Of a stretch of 9,387 nt of DNA, positions 1 to 6,623 are shown in pieces. Each line of letters starts with the position of its first letter. The first letter of the stretch is position 1. Below the pieces are notes generated by a model. That model ran no database searches. It saw only the letters and a list, made by a program, of their open reading frames with translations, and was not told where the DNA came from. This stretch comes from DASRVA01 sp050732935 (lineage in GTDB: Bacteria; Gemmatimonadota; Gemmatimonadetes; JACCXV01; JAHWKZ01), in the NCBI GenBank assembly GCA_050732935.1, contig JBOHRW010000125.1, positions 1 to 9,387 on the forward strand. Reading direction: 5' to 3'. Both the position numbers and the translations under genes were made by a program.

Positions 1-97
1 GGAGAAGGCGAAGCGGAAGCGGGCCAGGAAGCGGAAGGCGGCCAAGAACAAGCCCAAGAAGAAGAAACGGGCCACCAAGAAGAAGGGACCAAAATGA
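1..97 (+). CDS. C-terminal Lys/Arg-rich tail of a truncated gene
   Basis: An open frame runs in from the left edge (frame starting at base 2) and stops at TGA 95-97. The 31 visible residues hold 15 Lys and 5 Arg, with runs such as KPKKKKRATKKKG. Tails like this occur on histone H1-like proteins, on some HU proteins, on DNA topoisomerase I and on other nucleic-acid-binding proteins. The catalytic or folded part lies outside the window, so no function can be assigned. The role of the tail, non-specific binding to DNA or RNA, is inferred from composition alone. The purine-rich stretch is coding-like because the frame is free of stops and ends cleanly, but 31 codons is little evidence. Confidence 0.6.
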   Translation, partial: EKAKRKRARKRKAAKNKPKKKKRATKKKGPK

Positions 98-505
98 GGA
101 GGACCCGGAAGGTAACTAGGACCTCCCGAGCCCATCGGGTCAATTGCCTCGTTTCGGCTTGCCTTGCGGCGTGCCCACGTCCTTTCAGCCGCTTTCGCTG
201 CCCCCTAGCGGGCTGTGCGCCGGGCGGATCGTGGTTATCCCGCGCTCTCGGGTTTTCCGGCATCTGCAAGAGTGCTTTCAAAGGGAACCTCCTGCTGATG
301 CCCAGATCCTATCACGACCATGTTGGGTTCGTCAACGAGATAGTCCCGGCCAATGCTTATTGATTGTCAAGCACGCGGATCGGGCAGCCAGTTGCGGACA
401 TCGACCAGTGCGGCCAAGGCAACCGCAAAGCACTGAGGATCAATCGCCTAGGCGATCGAACGACAACAGCACCCGTAAGTTGTTGATTCTATTGATATGA
501 CGGTT
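98..505. other. Non-coding interval with inverted repeats, no convincing gene
   Basis: About 400 bases lie between the stop of the truncated gene and the tRNA 3' end. Short open frames here have no recognisable protein character. Visible structure: a 5-bp hairpin CCCGA/TCGGG with a 5-nt loop (125-139) about 28 nt after the upstream stop codon, without a T-run; inverted repeats TTGCGG/CCGCAA (392-397, 423-428) and CAGTGC/GCACTG (406-411, 430-435), which are mutually exclusive as hairpins; and a 14-bp perfect palindrome at 443-456. It could be a terminator or processing region for the flanking genes, or the remains of a decayed element. Confidence 0.5.
443..456. repeat. 14-bp perfect palindrome
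   Basis: ATCGCCTAGGCGAT equals its own reverse complement. It lies about 50 nt downstream of the tRNA-Asn 3' end on the minus strand. With no loop bases it would fold less well as RNA than a normal terminator hairpin, and no T-run follows on either strand. A dimeric protein-binding site or a 3'-processing structure for the tRNA transcript are both possible; neither is shown. Confidence 0.55.
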
Positions 506-581
506 TGGCTCCCCGGGCCGGACTCGAACCAGCGACACGGTGGTTAACAGCCACCTGCTCTACCAACTGAGCTACCGGGGA
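506..581 (-). tRNA. tRNA-Asn (anticodon GTT)
   Basis: Read on the minus strand, all parts of a standard tRNA are present. The acceptor stem TCCCCGG pairs perfectly with CCGGGGA and is followed by discriminator G. The D arm is GCTC/GAGC. The anticodon stem GGTGG/CCACC encloses the loop CTGTTAA with anticodon GTT at 548-546. The variable loop is 5 nt, and the T arm GCTGG/CCGGC carries the loop TTCGAGT. The body is 73 nt (509-581), and bases 508-506 encode the CCA tail, so the 3' end is genomic. It decodes AAC and AAU. The gene stands alone, head to head with the CPXCG gene on the plus strand. Confidence 0.97.
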
Positions 582-622
582 GCGCGTGCGGCCGCATCTG
601 GCGGCGCGCCAACGGGATCGAG

Positions 623-651
623 AAGATATGAGGCGCTTCGGGGGGCGGCAA
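623..651 (-). promoter_or_regulatory. Candidate promoter for tRNA-Asn
   Basis: On the minus strand TTGCCG (651-646, 4 of 6 to TTGACA) is followed after exactly 17 nt by TATCTT (628-623, 4 of 6 to TATAAT). Transcription would begin near 616, leaving about a 35-nt leader before the mature tRNA 5' end at 581. Spacing and position fit well; the hexamer matches are moderate. Confidence 0.45.
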
Positions 652-670
652 CCGGGGGAGCCCCGCGGAA

Positions 671-680
671 CTCCCGGGAG
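671..680. repeat. 10-bp palindrome in the tRNA/CPXCG divergent region
   Basis: CTCCCGGGAG is a perfect palindrome in the divergent interval, 35 bases before the CPXCG start. In such GC-rich DNA a 10-bp palindrome is only weakly notable. It could be an operator, or chance. Confidence 0.3.
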
Positions 681-700
681 GGGACGGGGATAGGACCAGA

Positions 701-707
701 AAGGAGG
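701..707 (+). promoter_or_regulatory. Strong Shine-Dalgarno site (AAGGAGG)
   Basis: AAGGAGG sits 8 nt before ATG 716. It is the best ribosome binding site in the window and fixes the start of the CPXCG gene. Most other genes here start with GTG or TTG and have weak or no such site. Confidence 0.85.
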
Positions 708-715
708 ATAATACG

Positions 716-1024
716 ATGTCTGCCGAGAACCGACCTTCCACCGAGGACGACCCCCGAGACCCCCGGCCACGGGACGTGCTGGACGAAGTGCAGGACCGCG
801 ACCTGGGTGCGCCGGCGCCGACCGTTCCCGGACGGACGACCGACAGCTCGACCCTGTCGTGTCCGTACTGCGGCGAGAAGAACGAGCTCTTCCTGGAACC
901 GGACCAGGGCCGCGGGGCCCAGGAGTTCACCGAGGAGTGCGAGACCTGCGGTCGGACGTACGCGCTGACGATCGACTACGATGCCGACGGGGAACCCTCG
1001 ATCCACGCCGAGCGGACGGATTAG
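716..1024 (+). CDS. CPXCG motif-containing cysteine-rich small protein
   Basis: 102 aa. The C-terminal half carries two CxxC pairs, CPYCG (C49, C52) and CETCG (C75, C78), with the pattern CPYCG...QEFTEECETCGR then a short beta-rich end. This is the layout of the Cys-rich CPXCG family (PF14255), which probably binds one zinc; no biochemical role is established for that family that I know of. Members are usually about 60 residues. Here about 45 extra N-terminal residues, acidic, Pro-rich and likely disordered, precede the ribbon. The start is fixed by AAGGAGG 8 nt upstream. The gene is divergent from tRNA-Asn and its stop lies 6 nt from the stop of the convergent DUF1499 gene, so the two transcripts probably run into each other. 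Confidence 0.85.
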   Translation: MSAENRPSTEDDPRDPRPRDVLDEVQDRDLGAPAPTVPGRTTDSSTLSCPYCGEKNELFLEPDQGRGAQEFTEECETCGRTYALTIDYDADGEPSIHAERTD

Positions 1025-1030
1025 CGGCGA

Positions 1031-1417
1031 TCAACCGCTCGTGCGCGTGCCCACCCGGTCCAGGTACTTGCGGATCCTCCGGGCGTTGGTCCCGAAATCG
1101 TAGATTCCGATCCGGGAAGCGGAGCGCACATGGATCCGGCTCCGTCCGTCAGCGAGTGGCTTTACACCGATGCGCACGTCGTCCACAAAACCCAGCCTCG
1201 GCGTGCGGGCCTCGGCCCGGATCGATCCCTTCGACTCGTCGGCCAGGGCGATCGTCCATCCGGGCATCGACCGCGCGGCCGCCAAGGCCGCGGTGAAGGC
1301 GCTCCGGATCCCGAGAGAGACGTCGAGGGGGCGCAAGTCGGGGTAGGCCGTGGATTCCCCGGTCGCGACGTCGTGCGTGACGAGACGCCGCAGGAGCCGT
1401 CCTGGGGCCGCGCTCAA
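1031..1417 (-). CDS. DUF1499 domain protein
   Basis: 128 aa. The sequence YPDLRPL (25-31), MPGW (51-54), LGFVDDV (75-81), an RIHVRSASRIG block (94-104) and DFGTNARRIRKYL (107-119) follow the consensus of DUF1499, a family of uncharacterised proteins, some membrane- or envelope-associated. The start is a TTG at 1417 whose TG is shared with the TGA stop of the upstream PHP-type gene (TTGA, 4-nt overlap). A GGGAGGGA element 6 nt upstream of TTG supports it, and no ATG or GTG gives a better start. The overlap implies translational coupling and one mRNA. No signal peptide or membrane segment is visible, so the protein is probably cytoplasmic. Function unknown. Confidence 0.82.
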   Translation of the reverse strand: MSAAPGRLLRRLVTHDVATGESTAYPDLRPLDVSLGIRSAFTAALAAARSMPGWTIALADESKGSIRAEARTPRLGFVDDVRIGVKPLADGRSRIHVRSASRIGIYDFGTNARRIRKYLDRVGTRTSG

Positions 1418-2895
1418 CGGCGCTCCCTCCCCATCCTTGCAGCTTCCCCCCTGACGGGCTCGTCCTCCGACCCGGGGCCGGACCCGACGACCCGGATCGG
1501 GTTCGAGTAGATCCATGGCACCTCGCGCAGGTAGCGGTTGGCCGTCTCCCCCAGGTAGGGGGTCAGGTGGTGGGGGACGATCCCGACCTCGACGCGGTAG
1601 GCCCCGGGGCCCGGGACCGCCACGTCGATGGGTTGACGCGTGTCGACGAGGATGCGCCGCCCCTGGCCGTCGATACGGTAGAGACGCAGGCGTATCTTCG
1701 GCTCCGGAAGCTCGGAAGGACGGCCAAAGACCGTAGGCGACACGACCACGATGCGCTGCCCGGGACGGAACTCGATCGTCTCGCCCATCTCCACGGTCCC
1801 CTCCGGTCCCCGCAGATGGAAGTCGAAGCCGCTCGGCGTTCCCCAGGCCTCGATCACCGTGTAGAGCCGGCCCCGCCGCAGCGCCCGCTCGATCGCTCGG
1901 GCATCCGTCGCCCCTCCGGCGTCGGCCGCCCCCGGGGTCGTCAGCAGCACGTTCGTCACCCAGGGCAGCATGCGGGAGTAGGAGTCTCCGCGCTCGCCGT
2001 CGGCGAGCGCGATCGGCAGCGAATTCTCGTGCGCGTCGGAGGCACCGAACCCGACGACCATGCCCCGCGCGAGGAGGGCGTCCCACCGATCGACGGCCTC
2101 GTGGTTGGCGTGGAAGATGGCGAGCAGGGCCAGATCGGGGTGCGCGCTCGTGAGACGCAGGACGAACGGGACCAGCCCGGCGAACCCCCCCAGCCGCGAC
2201 AGCCCCTGAGCCTCGCGGTGCTTGGGCGCGAAATTGGAGTGGGGGTTGTAGATCTCGATGCCGTCCGGATTCAACTCGGCCACGCGCTCGAGGGGCAGGT
2301 CCTCGGGATGGGACAGGAGCACGACGGCCCCGAAGCGCCGGAAGCGGTCCGCCGCGTGCCGATCCTGGGCGTCATAGAAGTCCCGCCGCTCGTCGCGCGA
2401 GCCGTCGGGGAGCGAGTCGAATCCAACGGGCATGAGGACGTTCTCGGCGCCTGCGAAGAGCAGTGTGCCGCAGGGGAGCCGGTTGGCGACGAGCCGTCCG
2501 TCCGCGGTCACGGGCGTGTCGCCGGCGCGGATGAGCAACGCCTCGGCGAGCGAGTCGGCGCGGACCAGCCAGCGATCGTGCTCGGTGAGGAAGGCCGCGT
2601 CCACGCGCGCTGCGCAGAGGGCCTCGCGGAAACGCTCGAGACAGGCCTCGTTCGTCCGCCCGGCTTCGTCCTGGGCGCCCTCGTCGCAGGCGTCGTGGCT
2701 GTAGACGGAGTGGACGTGGATGATCGCCCGCCTGGGTGTGAGCGCGCGTGGGTCGCCGAAGGCGGCGGCCGCGGGAAGCGTGTCGGGCCATGCGGGCACC
2801 CCCGCGTCACCACCGGCGGCCGGGGAGCAACGGAGGATCCCGACGGCGAGCAGGAGGATAATCGAGGACAGTGGGGGATGGCCAGGGATCGGCAC
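1414..2895 (-). CDS. Exported PHP-type metal-dependent hydrolase-like protein
   Basis: 493 aa from a GTG start. Residues 10-21 are hydrophobic (SSIILLLAVGIL) and followed by small residues, a likely Sec signal. C23 is not a good lipobox because Arg precedes it. The middle resembles a PHP domain: HVHSVYSHD (60-68), TEHDRW (104-109), LSHPED (194-199), EIYN (214-217) and SDAHEN (286-291) supply the His and Asp ligands expected of a metal-bound TIM-like barrel. PHP enzymes hydrolyse phosphoesters; the substrate here is unknown. Residues from about 340 to 470 look like a separate beta-rich domain ending in PWIYSNPIRV. The ribosome binding site is weak. It is the first gene of a two-gene unit with the DUF1499 gene and is divergent from the SDR operon. 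Exported location is inferred. Confidence 0.8.
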   Translation of the reverse strand: MPIPGHPPLSSIILLLAVGILRCSPAAGGDAGVPAWPDTLPAAAAFGDPRALTPRRAIIHVHSVYSHDACDEGAQDEAGRTNEACLERFREALCAARVDAAFLTEHDRWLVRADSLAEALLIRAGDTPVTADGRLVANRLPCGTLLFAGAENVLMPVGFDSLPDGSRDERRDFYDAQDRHAADRFRRFGAVVLLSHPEDLPLERVAELNPDGIEIYNPHSNFAPKHREAQGLSRLGGFAGLVPFVLRLTSAHPDLALLAIFHANHEAVDRWDALLARGMVVGFGASDAHENSLPIALADGERGDSYSRMLPWVTNVLLTTPGAADAGGATDARAIERALRRGRLYTVIEAWGTPSGFDFHLRGPEGTVEMGETIEFRPGQRIVVVSPTVFGRPSELPEPKIRLRLYRIDGQGRRILVDTRQPIDVAVPGPGAYRVEVGIVPHHLTPYLGETANRYLREVPWIYSNPIRVVGSGPGSEDEPVRGEAARMGRERR

Positions 2896-2958
2896 GCGCC
2901 CAAGCTAGCCGTCAGTCCGGTCTTCGGTAGCAGCCTCCGGCGGGCTCCACTAGTTTGT

Positions 2959-2978
2959 GCGCCCGGTCCGCCGGGCGC
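2959..2978 (+). other. GC-rich hairpin in the divergent intergenic region
   Basis: GCGCCCGG (2959-2966) pairs perfectly with CCGGGCGC (2971-2978) across the 4-nt loop TCCG, inside the 126-bp gap between the PHP-type gene and the SDR gene. It lies 43 nt before the SDR start and about 63 nt upstream of the PHP start. No T-run follows, so it is not a standard terminator. It may be a leader structure or a palindromic protein site. I found no convincing -35/-10 pair on either strand of this gap. Confidence 0.45.
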
Positions 2979-3021
2979 TGCCCGGAGACCGGTTTTCCTC
3001 ACCCATTCGACGGAGCGCATC

Positions 3022-3807
3022 GTGGCCGACTGGGCACTTATCCTGGGTTCATCGAGCGGGTTCGGGGAAGCCGCCGCGCTGGCCTTCGCCGAGGCGGGCT
3101 ACAACGTCTACGGCGTCCATCTCGATCGGAAGTCGACCCTCGCCCATGTCGACGAGGTGGTGGGCTCGATCAAGGAGATCGGCGGCGAGGTCGAGTTCTT
3201 CAACATCAACGCGGCCGATCCCGAGAAGCGCCAGGAGGTCGTCCAGCATATCGCCGAGCGGCTGAAGGAATCGGGGGAGAAGGTCCAGGTGGTGCTGCAT
3301 TCGCTGGCCTTCGGGACCCTGAAGCCGTACATCGATCCCGAAGGCAGGACCGGGCTCTCCCAGCGCGAGCTGGAGATGACGCTCGACGTGATGGCGAACA
3401 CGCTCGTCTACTGGGTGCAGGAGCTGGTCCGCGCCGGGCTGATGAGCGATGGGGGAAGGGTGTTCTCCATGACGTCGACCGGCGACAACCACGCCTGGTA
3501 CTCGTATGGGGCGGTCTCGGCGGCGAAGGCGGCGCTCGAGGCCCACACCCGTCAACTCGCCCTCGAGCTCGCCCCGCTCGGGATCACCGTCAACGCTGTC
3601 CGGGCCGGCGTCACCGACACGCCGGCGCTCCGCAAGATCCCGGGTCACGAGCAGATGGTCGAATCGGCGAAGGCCCGCAACCCGCACCGGCGCCTGACGA
3701 CTCCTGAGGATGTCGCCCGCGCGCTCGTCGCCCTGGCGCGCCCCGAGGCGCAGTGGATCACGGGGAATGTGATAGGAGTGGACGGCGGCGAAGAAATCGC
3801 GGGCTGA
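3022..3807 (+). CDS. SDR oxidoreductase, enoyl-ACP-reductase-like
   Basis: 261 aa, the usual length of a short-chain dehydrogenase. It has the Rossmann glycine motif GSSSGFG (9-15, G-x3-G-x-G) near the N-terminus, HSLAFG (93-98), STGD (152-155) and Tyr162 six residues before Lys169 (YGAVSAAK), then TGNVIGVDGG (247-256). The Y-x6-K spacing is that of enoyl-ACP reductases of the FabI/FabL type rather than the Y-x3-K of classical SDRs, so reduction of an enoyl-thioester with NAD(P)H in fatty acid synthesis is a reasonable guess, not proven. The GTG start at 3022 gives a normal SDR N-terminus and has GGAG 6 nt upstream. The frame stays open far upstream, but that part only mirrors the opposite-strand PHP gene. 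First gene of a four-gene operon. Confidence 0.85.
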   Translation: MADWALILGSSSGFGEAAALAFAEAGYNVYGVHLDRKSTLAHVDEVVGSIKEIGGEVEFFNINAADPEKRQEVVQHIAERLKESGEKVQVVLHSLAFGTLKPYIDPEGRTGLSQRELEMTLDVMANTLVYWVQELVRAGLMSDGGRVFSMTSTGDNHAWYSYGAVSAAKAALEAHTRQLALELAPLGITVNAVRAGVTDTPALRKIPGHEQMVESAKARNPHRRLTTPEDVARALVALARPEAQWITGNVIGVDGGEEIAG

Positions 3808-3832
3808 GGTCGCTGAAAATGGCCGGTTCGCG

Positions 3833-4813
3833 GTGCCCCACGTCGTTCTAAAAACGAGCTCCCCCCTTCACGAGCTGACCGAGGCGATCGAGCCCTTCGT
3901 GGAGCGCGAGGGCGGGACCGTGTGGAGGCTCAGGGACATCTACCTGAACGCGGCGGGAAGGCACGCGCTCGCCGAATGCCTGGTCGTCGCAGGCGGTCGG
4001 ACCAACCGGTTCCTCGTGCATCTCGCGCAGCGCGAGAGCGACGCCAGCGTCATCATCCGGCCGTTTCCGGTGCCGCGAGTCGAGGCCACCCCTTCGGTGA
4101 AGCGGATGGTCGCGCTGGTGGCCGAGGCCGTGAGGCGCCATCATCCGGACGTGGAGATCGGCCGCACGACCGTTCGCGATTTCCTCTCGGATCGCTATCG
4201 CTACCAGCCGGATCCCGAGCCGGGGTCGTGGGACCCCATGCTCCCGGAGCGCGGGCTTCCGCGCCCCCTCGACTGGGGGGGGATCTACGGGAACGCCGGT
4301 CCCGTCGAGATCGAGATCGGCTCCGGAAAGGGCACCTTCCTGATGGACGCAGCGCGCAGCTCGCCCGAGACCAACTTCCTCTCGGTCGAGTGGGCCGGCG
4401 CCTACGCGGAGCACATCCGGGACCGGATCCGCCGTCGCGACCTCAGGAACGTGCGCGTCGTGCGCGCGGATGCGGGATTACTGCTCGCCGACATGGTCCC
4501 CGGCGGATCGGTGCATCGTGTGCATCTCTACTTCCCGGACCCATGGCCGAAGAAGCGACACCACAAGCGGCGCCTGGTCACCCCGGAATTCGCGCGCGCC
4601 GTGGCCGAGGCGCTCGAGCCGGGCGGCGAGTTCCGGTTTGTCACGGACCACGAGGAGTATTTCGCGGAAGCCGCCGCCGCCCTCGAATCGGAACCGCGCC
4701 TGAAGGCTGTCGAGATTCCCGAAGACATGGTCGACCTGACGAACTACGAGCGGAAGTACCGGGCCGAGGGGCGCCCCATCCATCGCCGACGGTACCAGCG
4801 GGTGGCCTCGTGA
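3833..4813 (+). CDS. trmB: tRNA (guanine-N7)-methyltransferase with extra N-terminal domain
   Basis: 326 aa. The C-terminal half (about 155-326) is a clear TrmB: SAM-binding EIGSGKGTF (161-169), VEW (185-187), RADA (211-214), the hallmark YFPDPWPKKRHHKRR (233-247), TDHEEY (271-276) and a TNYERKYR-type end (303-310). TrmB makes m7G46 in the variable loop of many tRNAs, in the cytoplasm, using SAM. TrmB proteins are commonly about 200-240 residues; the first 150 or so here are extra and I do not recognise them as a named domain. The GTG start has no clear ribosome binding site. A 10-codon ATG frame (3819-3851) overlaps it in another frame. It follows the SDR gene by 25 nt and overlaps the next gene by 4 nt. 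Confidence 0.93.
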   Translation: MPHVVLKTSSPLHELTEAIEPFVEREGGTVWRLRDIYLNAAGRHALAECLVVAGGRTNRFLVHLAQRESDASVIIRPFPVPRVEATPSVKRMVALVAEAVRRHHPDVEIGRTTVRDFLSDRYRYQPDPEPGSWDPMLPERGLPRPLDWGGIYGNAGPVEIEIGSGKGTFLMDAARSSPETNFLSVEWAGAYAEHIRDRIRRRDLRNVRVVRADAGLLLADMVPGGSVHRVHLYFPDPWPKKRHHKRRLVTPEFARAVAEALEPGGEFRFVTDHEEYFAEAAAALESEPRLKAVEIPEDMVDLTNYERKYRAEGRPIHRRRYQRVAS

Positions 4814-5730
4814 TCCTGGTGACCGGCGCCACCGGATTCATAGGCTCGGAGGTCCTGCGCCGGGCGAGCCGCCGCGGCTGGCGGGTGCGGGGCCTGGCGC
4901 GCCATCCCGAGCGCGCCGAGGCGCTGAGCCGTCTTCCCCACGTCGAGCTCTTCCGGGGCGACATCGCGCGACCCGACGAGCTGGACGAGGCGCTCGAAGG
5001 GGTCGATGCGGTCCTTCACCTGGTCGGCATCATCGTGGAGACGAGCCGCCAGTCGTTCGAGCAGGCACACGTCGAGGGGACTCGGAACGTCCTCGCGGCG
5101 GCAGGGCGCGCGGGAGTCACGCGCTACATCCACATGAGCGCCCTGGGGGTCGAGCAGGGGCGCGACGCGAGTGAATACTACGGAACCAAGTGGCGGGCGG
5201 AGGAGATGGTCCGGGAATCGGGGCTCGCCGGTACCATCTTCCGCCCCTCCCTCGTCTTCGGGCGTGACGACGACTTCTTCAACCGCTACGCCCGGATGAT
5301 CCGTTGGAGCCCAGTCGTCCCGTTGCCCGGTGGCGGCCGGACGCGTTTTCAACCGGTCTGGCTGGGCGACGTGGCGGAGTGCTTTCTGCAGGCGACCCGG
5401 ATGGAGCGCGGCGTCGAGCCGGTCTACGAGGTGGCCGGGCCCGAGGTGATGACGCTGCGCGAGATCGTGTCGACCCTCATGGGCGTGATGGGACGCCGGC
5501 GGCCCACCCTACCCGTTCCCGTCGCGCCGCTCCGACTCGGCGCGGCCCTGATGGAAGCCGTTCTGCCCAGCCCCCCCGTCACCCGCGATCAGCTCAGCAT
5601 GCTGGCCATCGACAACGTCGCGAGCCGGACGGGGCTCCAGGCCTTGCGGCGGGACTTCGAGGTCGAGCACGCGAAGCTGGCGGACAAGGCGGCCGCGTAC
5701 CTCGCACCCGATCGCCGGGCCGAAGGGTGA
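4810..5730 (+). CDS. NDUFA9-like atypical SDR (NAD(P)-binding)
   Basis: 306 aa. The N-terminus is TGATGFIG (5-12), the nucleotide site of extended/atypical SDRs. HMSALG (108-113), a Tyr123-x3-Lys127 pair (YYGTK), FRPSLVFG (144-151) and QPVWLGDVA (181-189) follow in the order seen in the NDUFA9-like/YbjT-type group. NDUFA9 is a complex I subunit in mitochondria; bacterial homologues are mostly uncharacterised NAD(P)-binding proteins, so a quinone- or respiratory-linked role is only possible. The start is GTG 4810, sharing GTGA with the stop of trmB, which implies translational coupling. The long upstream extension of the same frame is a shadow of trmB. The last residues are hydrophilic with no membrane anchor. 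Confidence 0.86.
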   Translation: MILVTGATGFIGSEVLRRASRRGWRVRGLARHPERAEALSRLPHVELFRGDIARPDELDEALEGVDAVLHLVGIIVETSRQSFEQAHVEGTRNVLAAAGRAGVTRYIHMSALGVEQGRDASEYYGTKWRAEEMVRESGLAGTIFRPSLVFGRDDDFFNRYARMIRWSPVVPLPGGGRTRFQPVWLGDVAECFLQATRMERGVEPVYEVAGPEVMTLREIVSTLMGVMGRRRPTLPVPVAPLRLGAALMEAVLPSPPVTRDQLSMLAIDNVASRTGLQALRRDFEVEHAKLADKAAAYLAPDRRAEG

Positions 5731-6581
5731 GCGCGGCCGTGACCGGGGAGCGCGTCGACTGCCCCATCTGCGAGGCGGACGACGGCGACCCCTGGGGGCT
5801 CGAGTACCAGGGCCACCGCATCGTCCGCTGTCGGCGGTGTGGCCTGCGCTACCTCAATCCCCGCCGGAGCGCCGAAGAGAACCGGCGGGTCTACGGCGAC
5901 CACTACTTCGAGCGCCACCGGGCGCGGGAGCGGGATCCGGAAGGGAGCGACCTCGTCCGGGAGCGCGACGCAGCCTCGATCGAGGCGATCCTGCGCTTCT
6001 GTCCGGTCCCGAGACCCTCGTTGCTCGACGTGGGAGCGGGAACGGGAAGCTTCCTCAGGCTGGCGCGGGAGGGTGGACGGTTCGGTCGGCTGGCCGGCGC
6101 GGATCTTTCCTCGGCCAACGAAGAGGCGTTCGCCCGCGCCGCCATTCCTCTTCGCGTGGGACCGCTCGAGGACCTGGACCTGGCGCCCTTCGACGTCGTG
6201 GCCGCCCATCACGTGCTGGAGCACGTCCTCGACCCGAACCGGTTTCTGGTCGAGGTCCGACGGCTGCTGGTGGACGAGGGCATCCTTCACCTCCTCGTCC
6301 CGAACGAGGGCAGCCTGACGTCCCGGTCGAAGAGCTTCTGGAGCAAGGTCGGCCTGAAGCCACGCCCCTTCCGTCATCTCTCTCCGGGACACCATCTGAC
6401 CTTCTTCGAGCGCGGGACTCTGACGCGGCTGCTCGACAAGCACGATTTCCGACCGCTTGGCATCCGAACCCGGGCCGACGCCAAGCGACGGGATCCGTGG
6501 CAGCGACTCGTTCATCGCGTCTTCGACGCGCTGGGATGGAACACGTGGCTGGAGGTCGTCGCCCGCAAGGGGACCAGTTGA
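5727..6581 (+). CDS. Class I SAM-dependent methyltransferase with N-terminal zinc ribbon
   Basis: 284 aa. Residues 12-38 form a putative zinc ribbon from CPIC (12-15) and CRRC (35-38). The methyltransferase fold follows: motif I DVGAGTGSF (101-109), an acidic motif II around GADLS (124-128), and HHVLEHVLDP (161-170), then LLVPNEG (189-195) and HHLTFF (222-227). The pattern fits the Methyltransf_23-like group often found among sugar or small-molecule methyltransferases; the substrate is unknown. The GTG start at 5727 overlaps the preceding stop as GTGA; a second GTG at 5739 is possible, costing four residues. Last gene of the operon; no terminator hairpin with a T-run follows. Confidence 0.87.
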   Translation: MSAAVTGERVDCPICEADDGDPWGLEYQGHRIVRCRRCGLRYLNPRRSAEENRRVYGDHYFERHRARERDPEGSDLVRERDAASIEAILRFCPVPRPSLLDVGAGTGSFLRLAREGGRFGRLAGADLSSANEEAFARAAIPLRVGPLEDLDLAPFDVVAAHHVLEHVLDPNRFLVEVRRLLVDEGILHLLVPNEGSLTSRSKSFWSKVGLKPRPFRHLSPGHHLTFFERGTLTRLLDKHDFRPLGIRTRADAKRRDPWQRLVHRVFDALGWNTWLEVVARKGTS

Positions 6582-6623
6582 CGATCTCCGGGTTCGGGTA
6601 GTGGGTCAGTTTGAAAGTCAACT
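6576..6623. repeat. AGTTGAC/GTCAACT inverted repeat at the operon-module junction
   Basis: AGTTGAC (6576-6582) spans the stop codon of the methyltransferase gene and its exact reverse complement GTCAACT lies at 6617-6623, 34 nt apart. A 5-bp inverted repeat TAACT/AGTTA (6625-6629, 6636-6640, 6-nt centre) follows directly. The large spacer makes a hairpin weak. The place, exactly where composition changes, makes it worth recording as a possible junction or operator. Confidence 0.35.

Noticed and set aside
94..500. Short overlapping open frames of 89 and 118 codons
   Set aside because: No family resemblance, no ribosome site and residue composition typical of chance frames in GC-rich DNA.
1465..1512. 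Resemblance of a GC-rich stretch to the tRNA 3' half, which could mark an attachment site
   Set aside because: The match is partial and broken, it lies inside the PHP-type coding sequence, and such CCGG/CGA-rich strings are expected by chance here.
1418..2086. Upstream extension of the DUF1499 frame to an apparent start at 2086
   Set aside because: It runs inside the PHP-type gene in another frame with Arg/Gly-rich shadow sequence; the DUF1499 homology starts only after TTG 1417.
2824..2895. Lipoprotein signal at Cys23 of the PHP-type protein
   Set aside because: The residues before the Cys are ILR; an Arg at -1 breaks the lipobox, so a Sec signal peptide is the safer reading.
1567..3021. 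Long plus-strand open frame continuous with the SDR gene, suggesting a 746-aa fusion protein
   Set aside because: It lies opposite the PHP-type gene, its sequence is low-complexity Arg/Gly/Asp/Val-rich, and the SDR has a normal N-terminus at GTG 3022 with its own ribosome site.
3922..4809. Plus-strand extension upstream of the NDUFA9-like gene
   Set aside because: It overlaps trmB in another frame, is Arg/Gly/Pro-rich, and the true SDR begins at TGATGFIG right after GTG 4810.
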